NCBI GenBank assembly: GCA_024364735.1 | Contig: JAGFNQ010006419.1 | Span: forward strand, 62,001 to 126,000 | Reading direction: 5' to 3' | Length of the DNA stretch: 64,000 nt | DNA from: Boesenbergia rotunda | Lineage: Eukaryota; Streptophyta; Magnoliopsida; Zingiberales; Zingiberaceae | Shown here: positions 1 through 9,007 of the stretch, piece after piece | Numbering within the stretch: position 1 is the first letter of the stretch | Layout: each line of letters starts with the position of its first letter | Program-made: the position numbers and the translations under genes | Notes under the pieces: model-generated | The model's database searches: none | What the model was told of the DNA's origin: nothing | What the model saw: only the letters and a program-made list of their open reading frames with translations

Positions 1-591
1 CTTATTCTCTTCCTCCCTTTTCCCCTTCTCAACCCTAGGGCCGGCGCCCCTTGAGGCAACTAGGGCCGGCGCCCCTTCATCCACCTAGGGCCGGCGCACT
101 TCTTCCCTTAGGGTTGGTTGCCGTGAGCTATCAAGGAGAAGGAGAAGCCAAGACAAGAAGAAGAAGACGCGGATCACAACTCCTCTTCCCGGAATTTAGA
201 TTCTGTTTCTTGTTGGTGAATTTCCATTCTTTTCTCTTGTTCTTCTAGTTGTGCCTTTAGAGAATCTAGTAGTTCTCGTCGGCACAAAACTCGTGACTTT
301 GCGAAGTCATCCCGAAGAGAACTCGGCATGGACGCGAATAGAGGCGAAGCTTCCAAGGGACGCTACGGTTGGATCTCGTCCCTTACTTCGAGTTACGCGA
401 GGTACTTAGTAAATTAGTTTACTTTTTCGTAAAGTTTTAATTTATGATTATGTCCACACACCATAAGGTTGCATGCTAGATACGTGGTTAAAATAATTTA
501 GGAAATTATTTTATGCTAATTCTTCCGCTGCACGTAAAAATTTAAAATTTTACGAACCCGTATCCTTGTCGACATGCACCCGGTCCCAACA
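1..591 (+). repeat. Copia-1 5' LTR, right-hand 591 bp
   Basis: This matches 13944-14510 of the 3' LTR and ends ...cccaaca directly before the primer binding site. It contains three copies of a TAGGGCCGGCGC motif (about 36-92), while the 3' LTR of the same element has two, so a roughly 28-bp unit has been gained or lost between the two LTRs. Short ORFs here are LTR sequence read through and are not genes. Confidence 0.93.
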
Positions 592-592
592 G

Positions 593-604
593 TGGTATCA
601 GAGC
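593..604 (+). promoter_or_regulatory. Copia-1 primer binding site (initiator-Met tRNA type)
   Basis: The sequence tggtatcagagc lies 1 base after the LTR end. It is the standard complement of the 3' end of plant initiator methionine tRNA, which primes minus-strand DNA synthesis in most plant Copia elements. Confidence 0.93.
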
Positions 605-2305
605 CAGTTAGTGTTCGACATAATCATATAATTGTTTTGCGGAACACTTTGACATGATCTCAATTTTGGAAAATTTTTCAATTATGGAAACTTTCCAATT
701 ATGATAAATTTTAGATTTAGGAATTTAAAAGTTTGGAAATCCTCATGAAATTTCGCAAACTTTTGAAATTTTCTAGTTTCTGAAATTTTATAATAATTGT
801 GAAAACTTCCCATCTTTGGAATCTTTCCAATTTTGGAAATTTTTCTAATTTTAGAAATTTTCCAATTTTGGAAATATGTAAGTTTTCTTTGTACCAGAAA
901 CTTACAACCATTCTAAAAATCTATTATGAAACCTCGCAATTTTGGGCACTTTCTTTTGAGAGAGTCTAGACAAATTTATGGATAATTAGTTGACAATTTC
1001 AAATTCGAATTGGCTTTAAATTATTAACAAAATTCTTTATTTTGGATTGAGCCTCGGGGAGCCGTCCAATTTAAAGTTAGTTGTTGTAATTTAATTTCCC
1101 AATTTTGAATGAAATTGTCATATTTGATTTGGTTGCGTTTCCGAAACGGACCAAATTGGATTTACGACAAATTACTTTTCTTTGGGTATCTAAGCCTCGG
1201 GGAGCCACCCTTAGAAAACGATTTGTTGTAATTAATTAAATCCATGAATAAAACATGATTTAAGAGGTGATGCTCTTACATGTTGTTGTCTCCAAAATTA
1301 ATTAGGAAAATGATTTCCTATAGAGTTTTCTTAATTGAGATTTTCATGAAAATAATATGTCGTTGAATTAAGGGAATTGCCTCTTAATTTAATAAGATTT
1401 GATTTAGAGAAATCAAAGTCTTAAACATATTATTTCCGAAATTGATTATGACAATTTAGGAAATTGTTTACCAAAACAATTCCTTTAATAAAGTATGAAA
1501 TTAGAATGAGGAAATCCGGTTCCTAATTCAATTCATGAGACTTGATAAATTAAGTCACATACATACTTTATTAAGGAAATCGTTAGTCATGACATAATCA
1601 TATGTTATGAATGTGCTTAGAAAAGATGAGACCCAAAACCCCTTACAAAATATTAAGGCTAACACCTTCCATTAATATGGTTAGAACCGGAGTTTTGTTT
1701 CTCGTTTGGGTTGATGGACACATCCATGCCCGACTTGAACTTCAACATGTTCAAACCATGGAATTAGTTTATGAATAATATAGTTGGAGTCAGAGGTCAA
1801 TCCTTAGTTTTGGTTGTTGGACACATCCAAGCCTGACTAAACGGTTAAATGAGCTCCAACCATATTAAAACTATTTCTTGATTAATGGGTCAGCCTTAAG
1901 CTTGGAGCATCGATTTGTTGTGCCAGAGCCAAGGTCGATGTAAAGAGAGGTGCAGTTGGGTGCTATGTATAATGTTACATACTTGTTAATGAGTTAACTA
2001 CCCAATGATTTATGCAAACATTCAATTAGTTGATAGCATAAAGTGATAGTTACATATATGTGATATGTAATCGGTGTAATTACCTACCTTCATAGCTAAG
2101 AAAAACTTGATGGCCACAGTCATGGTTGTTCTTATCTATGGTTGGATATCAACCTATTTGGAGATGTTCCTACGATCTCCCAAATTGATAAAAAGGGTTA
2201 TTCAATTTGAAAAATAAATAGGATTTTATTTATGTATGTTGATACATTCTTTAATCATTCTTCTCACATAAACTCAATTTGTATTTCTAGGATAATCACT
2301 CGATC
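605..2305 (+). other. Copia-1 untranslated leader
   Basis: About 1.7 kb between primer site and gag start, without a credible ORF. At 650-890 it is a run of short diverged repeats of the type aattttggaaa. Two copies of a gcctcggggagcc motif lie near 1052 and 1193. Copia-2 has a closely similar leader at 19506-21205, so this is element sequence and not a separate insertion. A packaging role is usual for such leaders but is not shown here. Confidence 0.75.
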
Positions 2306-3017
2306 ATGTCTTCTCTAAACTTGCGTTCCATTTTGGACACCAATAAACTGACTGGGCCGAACTTCATGGACTGGCTTCGAAACCTGAGGATAGTCCTCAA
2401 GGCGGAAAAGCTTGCTTATGTCATTGAAAATCAACTTCCCGACCATCCTCCCGAAAATGCAACTCCGGACCAATTGTTGGCCCATCAGAAACATGTGACC
2501 GATTCTGAACTTACGAGTTGCATTATGCTAGCCTCTATGGTACCTGAGCTACAAAAGCAGCATGAGCATATGGATGCTTATACCATCATCTTCCATCTTC
2601 ATGAGTTGTTTGAAGAGCAGGCGAGATCCGAAAGGTTCGAAGTCTCCAGACTCCTCTTCACCACTAAGATGCAGGAAGGCACTTCTGCCTCGCAGTTTAT
2701 GTTAAAGATGTTGGGGTACATTGAGCGACTGAGCGCACTCGGTTTTGCAATGGATCATGAACTAAGTATTGACTTAATTCTGAGTTGTTTGCCCAAGAGT
2801 TATTCACAATTTGTGATGAACTATCAGATGAACAAACTGGAGACCACCATTCCTGAGTTGCTCAACCTGCTGAAGACTGTGGAGCCTTCTGTAAAGCCGG
2901 ATCAAAAGGCAGTACTGTTAGTTGGTTCCTCGAAGAAAGGTTCTAAGAGGAAGGCCAAAGAACAGAACAAGGGGAAGAAGAAAAAGGCCAAGAAGACTGA
3001 AAAGAAACCAAAAGGAA
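2306..3017 (+). pseudogene. Copia-1 gag, N-terminal part (split by SoloA1)
   Basis: Gag forms the particle that packages the element RNA. This ORF has 237 intact codons. It begins with a Copia gag N-terminus (MSSLNLRSIL, then a GPNFMDWLRNLRIVL motif near residues 17-31), continues through the helical UBN2-type gag region, and ends in a lysine-rich stretch (about residues 209-237). Here SoloA1 interrupts it. The CCHC zinc knuckle resumes at 9008 on the other side. The start is the first ATG after the leader, and Copia-2 uses the same start. Confidence 0.9.
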
Positions 3018-3018
3018 T

Positions 3019-3054
3019 GTAACGCCCGCTTTTTTTTTCCTCAAGCGGCGTTAC
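3019..3054. repeat. Hairpin at the end of SoloA1
   Basis: GTAACGCCCGCT at the element edge pairs with AAGCGGCGTTAC at 3043-3054, with one bulged base and a T-rich loop. SoloA2 has the same hairpin at 37241 with a G-T wobble. It sits at the 3' end of the LTR in the inferred orientation. Confidence 0.7.
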
Positions 3055-3610
3055 GCTAACATACTTAAGGCATGTAACATCATACTGCAGCGGAATAACT
3101 TAAACTTTACATGCCCCTACTACCATTTCTAACATAGTGACATGGACACTAGACATATAGACTTCATACTTAAACATCATGTCATAACAAGCTTAACATC
3201 ATATCATGAGGTTCATTTCATATCATGCATAACATCATGTCATAAGTTTCCATAAGTCACTAATCGAGCATATACTTAACAAAGGTAAAGTTCTTAGCAT
3301 AACGGAAAACGTTTGATTTCATGGGCCAAGTCACTATCACACACATATAATCTTGCCCTCCTGCTGCTTCCTCATGGTCCCCTTGCATGATCTGCGGTAT
3401 AAGGAAAAAGACTATAAGCACACAGGCTTAGTATGTAACGCCCCAAAATTTCCATTTTTAGTTCATAAAGTCCTTGAAAGTAGTTAGAAATGGTTTAGAA
3501 ATATTCTAGATATTTTTAGGGATTTTTAGAATATTTTTATGGAATTTTCCGAGTCCGTTTAGTATTTTTGGAAAAAAAAAGAAAAAGAAAAAATGGAAAA
3601 ACCACTTAAG

Positions 3611-3681
3611 GGCAGCCGGAGTTCGAACCCGCGACCACCGCGAGACCAAGAGCGCGCGCGACCAGCTGGGCTAGGGTATCA
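3611..3681 (-). other. tRNA-like module inside SoloB
   Basis: Read on the minus strand there is an A-box-like TAGCCCAGCTGG (3664-3675) and a B-box-like GGTTCGAACTC (3619-3630), spaced as in a tRNA gene. It lacks a clean acceptor stem, so it is tRNA-derived or tRNA-like and not a working tRNA gene. It lies about 65 bp upstream of the SoloB TATA box and points against the LTR transcript. The SoloA copies have a different tRNA-like module in the same place. Confidence 0.6.
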
Positions 3682-3743
3682 AGCACAGCAAAGGAAGGAG
3701 AGACCTATATTTAAGGTGTAGTTAGGTTAATCCGCCCCATAAG

Positions 3744-3752
3744 TATAAATAG
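3744..3752 (+). promoter_or_regulatory. SoloB LTR TATA box
   Basis: TATAAATAG lies about 310 bp into the LTR and is followed by a pyrimidine-rich stretch (tctctcaaaaccc), the usual look of a plant LTR promoter. Confidence 0.65.
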
Positions 3753-5470
3753 AAAATTTAAAGAGAGAAGTTGGGATTTCTCTCAAAACCCTTTCGGCCA
3801 ACACCCATCCGCCGACCCCTCTCCCTCTCCTCTCTTGTGCGCACGCCACACCAAGCCTAGAGGGCCGGCCAAGGCTTTCTTCCAAGAGATATTCCTATAT
3901 TCGGGATCCCCGCGACGAGAGGAACGCGTAGGCGCGAAGAATTCGTCGAGATCTCAAGTTTCTTCCGAGCTCTAGACATTAATCTTGGTTGTAAGTCCAA
4001 GATATCAATGTAAGTACTGCTCACCTGCAGTAAGAGGCGGTTTTTCCTCAAGAATTTCCTTAAAAGTTTTTAAAAGAGATATTTACTTCTTGTTAAGATT
4101 TTTTTTGCATGTGATCTTAGTTCATTCTATGCTTATATATTTTATTGAGTGTCCTATATGAGATTAGGGTCCAAGAAAGCTATGAGAAAAGAAAAGAGAA
4201 GATAAAGATAAGAAAAGAAAAGGCCAAGGCCTTAAGAAATCCCCAAAAGTCAAGACTTAGGGATTTTAGCACGCAAGGTGCTCGAGAAAATGCCAAGGCA
4301 TTTACAGATCAGAAAGAAAAGAAAGAAAAGCTATTTTATTTTCTAAGGCCAGGACCCGGCGTCCAAGGGCGTCGTTAAAGAAATCCAGGTGTCCAATTCC
4401 AAGGTCTTGGCCCTGGTAGACCAAGGTCTGCTCTATTAGGATTGGTGGCTCGCTACCCCAACCTTTTAGGGAACGCGCATGAGATGGTACTTACGTCTTC
4501 AGTGGATCCAAGTGATTAGTATTTTCAAGTATATGCTTTAGCAAAGTTTTCTAAAGTTTAAAGAGTTTTCAAAAAGTTAAAGAATAGCTAAAGTTTCAAG
4601 TTGAGCCAAGAAAAGTAAATTGAGATTTATTATTGCTTGAGTATGCATGTTTTGAGTTATACATGTTCTTAGCTTTCTTTCAAGCATATTAGTATCTCAT
4701 ATGATGTTCAGTTTGATCTAGAAGCATGTTTGCATATTTCGAGTTTTTGTGAGCTAGATAGTACTTACTAAGCTTTTTGCTTACTAGTTGCATTTCCTCT
4801 TATTGCAGATAAAGGTAAAGGCAAGCAATTTTGAAGGAAGACGACGAGGCGGTGCTGAGTAGAGTGTGTGTGGTGGCTGATTATGGAGAGATCTTTGAGA
4901 CGAGACAATTTAGTTATTTGAATTGCAATGTTTAAGTTTATTCAAATTTCAAGTTCTTGCTTATGGAGATTATAGAGTATTTGAGTTTTTGGATAGTTTT
5001 ACATGCTCAATTTCTTAGGGTAAAGATTCCATGTCATTTCATTTAGCATACATATCCTTATGATTGCATTGGATGAGTAGAAGTGTAAGTAGTTAGAGAT
5101 ATTGATACTTTGTTAGAGAAAAAGGTGTTTGTGCCAAGATAGTATCAATTTCCCTTTGAATCAAGTTTTTATTGCTTAAAAATGTTTAGAAAAGTTGCAA
5201 TCACATTTCATAATGCATTAGCAAGGTTGTAGAACATGTATTTGGCGTTATGAATGCATAGGAGTCAAGATTGGTACAAACTCTATTGTTAAAGTTTATA
5301 TAAACTTGTTTAGTTTATTTTCTTCCATAAAAGTCATAAATTCAAGTTTATGGATTCGCTTGATTGGCTAAATTGTTTAGGAAACTGACATAGAGTATAG
5401 AAATGGTGTCGTAGTTTGATATGGCTCGAAACTGAATGAATGGTGGACTTAAGAAGCAAGAGCCGAAAAC

Positions 5471-5525
5471 CTGTAATTCTGATTACAGGCGTACCAGTCG
5501 ACTGCTACGTCACCAGTCGACTGGT
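5471..5525. repeat. Palindrome cluster in SoloB, with two CAGTCGACTG cores
   Basis: A perfect 8-bp stem (CCTGTAAT/ATTACAGG, 5471-5490) is followed by ACCAGTCGACTG at 5493-5504 and ACCAGTCGACTGGT at 5512-5525. The same CAGTCGACTG core recurs in the Sirevirus-type LTR material at 14.5, 17.0 and 52.0 kb. Confidence 0.7.
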
Positions 5526-5715
5526 ACGGGCAGTTTGAGTTGGGTGAGGCTTGTTTCAATAAGTATCAACTACGAGTTTTGAGAAGGAAAGTGTGATATG
5601 GTATCATGCATGACTACTTAAGTTAGAATATAATTGTTAGAAGAATTTAAAAGAAAAAAAAAGATTTTCCGCATTTTACTTTCAGTCGTGCATTAGAGTT
5701 GAGAAGTAGAGGAAA

Positions 5716-5755
5716 GTAACGATCCGTCTAAGGTAGAGAGAAGGCGGGTCGCTAC
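5716..5755. repeat. Hairpin at the end of SoloB
   Basis: GTAACGATCCG (5716-5726) pairs with CGGGTCGCTAC (5745-5755) with one mismatch and one G-T pair. It occupies the same position at the LTR end as the SoloA hairpins. Confidence 0.6.
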
Positions 5756-7310
5756 ATAGTAAGACTCTTTCCTACTCACTAAAATCATTCGTCATTTATT
5801 CATAATCATATGGAACATAAGCATCATAAACATTTCTATCATAGCATAAAGCATAAACATAGGCATAAATCTAATTAAACATTCTTATCATGGCATAAAG
5901 TATAAACATAGGCATAAACATAATTAAACGTTCTAAGCATGGCATCATACATGGCATGAACATAAGCATAAGATGTAAATCAACCATAGGCATACTTTCT
6001 GGCATATCAAGCATAGACATCGTAAACATTCTAAGCATGGCATGATACACGGCATAGCATAACTTAATAAACTTTCCTAGCATGGCATGAGACATGGCAT
6101 AAATATAAACATAAGATATAAACCAACCTATATGGCATAAACATAGGCATACATTCTAGCATATCATAAGAGCATCTTCTTACCATAATCATAACATGGA
6201 TCATTCATTCTCATACATATCTTTTAACATGGAGCATAAGCATAACACATCATTATCATAACATAATGCATAACATGTATGAATGCATGGGTGGAATGCA
6301 TATACATATGGATGCTTAACTTTTAAAATCATACTTTTAAAATGCTTAAACATAATCATCATAACATTTGGGGTCCCCGGCTTGTACCACATACATACAT
6401 CATAGCGCGCATCCCTAGTAAGTCCGAGGTAGCGAGCCCCGACCTACTAGGGTAAGGACAACATAGTCGGTAGTCCCCGAACCGAGGCGTTCTCAAGGAG
6501 CCCATCCCTGTTGCACAGCTCCGGTAGTGCCAGAACCGTGGACAGCTCCGGTAGTCCAGAACCGGGGCGTTCTCAAGGTGCCCATCCTTTGGACCCATAC
6601 TTGGGTCCGGTACAAACCCATTCATAAAGTAAAATACTTTGCATGCTTCATCATTCATAAGACATTCATAGCATACTTATCATGGCATCATTCTGATCAT
6701 GAACATGATCATAACATATTTATCATGGCATCCTTCTTATCATGAACATAGACATAACATACTTGTCGTGACATCATTCTTATCATGAACATAAACGTAA
6801 CATACTTATCATGGCATCATTCTTATCATGAACATAAACATAAGATACTTATCATGGCATCATTCTTATCATAACATACAAACATAAAGTATGGTGCTTA
6901 AGGTTAGGGTTATGGGTAACTTAATTTCCATCACATGCTTGAACCTTTACGTATTCTTTATAATGAGCATAAACCATCATTCTTTGGGTCCTAACTCCAT
7001 CCCAAACCCTAGATACCTGCCTTGGCCGAAATCCATAAGGCCCATGGGGGTATGGAAAAATTCCATTAAAATCCCCAATCAATCATAAGACACTAATCAC
7101 ATTTTACCATAGAGCCACTGAAGCCCTTACTTGAAATAAATCATAACTTTTTCCTTATTATTCCTTCTTGGCCGAAACTTATAGAGTCTCTAGACCATGT
7201 GGAAATTTACATAATCACCCTCCATCACCCTTATATCATGGCAACATATCAAATGTATACTTGAAGTTTAGAACTCACCCTAATCCTTGGGTCCTTGAGG
7301 TTGGCCGAAA

Positions 7311-8030
7311 CATATAGGGTCTCTAGGGTACCCCAAAAATTCTCAAAAATTGTATTTAATCTCTAACATCATCAGAGAACATTTAAACAACATTATCAAG
7401 GTTTTTAGCATAGTTATAGACACATAAATCATGGTGGCCGAAACCCTCAAGCTTAGGATTCTTGGTTTTGTTTCTTTCATGTTGGCCGAAACCCTAGAGT
7501 GTCCTAGGGTACTCTAAAAATTCCCAAAAATTATACTTAACCTCTACACATCATAAGGGAACATTAAATAACATTATAAAGATTTTTAACATATTTATAG
7601 ACATTTAAATCATGGTGGCCGAAACCCATAAACTTAGGGACCTTGGTTTTTGCCCCTTTCATGTTGGCCGAAACCCTAGAGTGTCCTAGGGTACACCAAA
7701 AATTCCCAAAAATTATACTTAACCTCTACACATCATAAGGGAACATTAAATAACATTATAAAGATTTTTAACATATTTATAGACATTCAAATCATGGTGT
7801 CCGAAACCCATAAACTTAGGGACCTTGGTTTTTGCCCCTTTCATGTTGGCCGAAACCATAGAGTGTCCTAGGGTACTCCAAAAATTCCCAAAAATTATAC
7901 TTAATCTCTACACATCATAAGGGAATATTAAATAACATTATAAAGATTTTTAACATATTTATAGACATTCAAATCATGGTGGCCGAAACCCATAAACATA
8001 GGGACCTTGGTTTTGTTTCCTTTCAACATC
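7311..8030. repeat. Tandem repeat in SoloA1, four units of about 171-182 bp
   Basis: Units begin at ttggccgaaa near 7311, 7482, 7664 and 7846. Each holds ggccgaaacc, cctagggtac, cccaaaaatt and tttatagacat in the same order. SoloA2 has four units with a period of 180-181 bp (39014-39733), so the array belongs to the LTR family. Confidence 0.88.
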
Positions 8031-8344
8031 AAATCCAAAAACTAACCCATAGATCATGCTAAAAATCATGGAAATCATAGGGAACTATTATACCACAGGT
8101 GAGGGAGTCTTACCTTAGATTCTCTTGATTTTTCGAACCTTAAAAGAGGAGGAAATGGTAAGACCTTTGGACCCTTGCACACCCTTGTCCTTGTATCCTT
8201 GAAAAACTCTTAGACCTTGGAGATAAGACCCCTTGTGGAGCTTTTTCCAAGGGAGAACCTTTCCTTGGGTGTTCGGCTAGGATGAGGGGAGAATGAGTTT
8301 CGAAAATGCAAGGAATGAGAAGAAGAAGTAACTCTCAAACCCCC

Positions 8345-8353
8345 CTATTTATC
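8345..8353 (-). promoter_or_regulatory. SoloA1 TATA-like box
   Basis: On the minus strand this reads GATAAATAG, about 650 bp from the inferred LTR start at 9002. SoloA2 has ttataatg at the matching place (40056-40063). It is a modest match, supported by position. Confidence 0.45.
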
Positions 8354-8449
8354 ACCCATTAAAGAGGTAAATGAAAAATCTCTCCATGGCCCTTCATCTT
8401 CTTCTACTCCTTAACCACCATCCACTTCATTTCCTCATAAGAATTCCTT

Positions 8450-8519
8450 GCTAGGTGAGTTGGTTAAAGCATTCATGGTTGTACAAGAGGTCCAAGGTTC
8501 AATCCTTGGCCCATGCACC
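8450..8519 (+). other. tRNA-like module inside SoloA1
   Basis: A D-arm/A-box-like TGAGTTGGTTAAAGC (8456-8470) is followed 25 bases later by a T-arm/B-box-like AAGGTTCAATCCTTGG with a clean stem. Total length is about 70 nt, close to a tRNA. It lies about 100 bp upstream of the LTR TATA-like box and is antisense to the inferred LTR transcript. It is conserved in SoloA2 (40159-40226). The acceptor stem is poor, so I do not call a functional tRNA. Confidence 0.65.
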
Positions 8520-9007
8520 TTTATTTTTATTTTATTTTTATTTTATTTAAATCCTTTTTCTTATTTTTGAAAATTCTCATTTATTTCGAAAATTCTTCTA
8601 AAATCACCCATAATTATGCTAATATTCCTAAATAAAATCCTTTTATATTTATATTAATTTTTACCTAATTAAGACCTATTTTTGGGACCCATTTAAGGCC
8701 CATTAATACCTAATGTCTCCATTTACATAGGAAAATTAAGCTAAGACTTACCCATAATCATGTTAATATGTCTAATTAAATCCTACTTATATTTATACTA
8801 ATCTCTACCTAAAATCTCCCTATAGTTATGGTACTAAAAAGCCCATATAAGACCCATTAGTGCTGAGTTTTCTCAATTTAAATGAGAAAACATGGGTTTT
8901 CTAGGCCAAAGTTGGTATTAATACCTCTAGGTCCTTCAGAAAATTATTTAAATATGCTCAATATTTTCATAAAATATTAAGAGAATTTTCCGGGTCGTTA
9001 CAAGGAA

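Larger units (their letters stand above)
3434..5756 (+). mobile_element. SoloB: 2.3-kb solo LTR nested in SoloA1
   Basis: The insert runs from TGTAACGCCCC to GGGTCGCTACA and is flanked by the exact TSD tagta (3429-3433 and 5757-5761). The empty site is visible in SoloA2, where cttagtaagactc is uninterrupted near 37659. There is no gag or pol. It holds a TATA box at 3744, an antisense tRNA-like module at 3611-3681, a purine-rich stretch at about 4170-4330, and palindromes at 5471-5525. The Gypsy assignment is by the TGTAAC ends only. Confidence 0.87.
3018..9002 (-). mobile_element. SoloA1: solo LTR of a TGTAAC-ended (Gypsy-type) family, inserted in Copia-1 gag
   Basis: The insert runs from TGTAACGCCC to GGTCGTTACA and is flanked by the 5-bp TSD aggaa (3013-3017 and 9003-9007). 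Without the nested SoloB and its duplicated 5 bp it is 3657 bp. It has no gag, pol, primer site or polypurine tract, so I read it as one large LTR left by recombination between two LTRs. Minus orientation is inferred from a TATA-like box, antisense tRNA-like module and GACCCGGAAAATT start that match the layout of SoloB read on the plus strand. SoloA2 (37240-40564) is a second copy. Small ORFs inside are not conserved and are not called. Confidence 0.85.

Noticed and set aside
4145..4378. 77-codon Lys-rich ORF in SoloB
   Set aside because: It reads a purine-rich GAAAA stretch of the LTR; no homologous ORF or domain.
5871..6658. Met/His-rich minus ORFs in SoloA1
   Set aside because: They result from catggcata-type short repeats and are not kept in SoloA2.
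8450..8519. A functional tRNA gene
   Set aside because: The T-arm and boxes are good, but no proper acceptor stem is present and the segment is repeated as part of the SoloA LTR, so it is described as tRNA-like.
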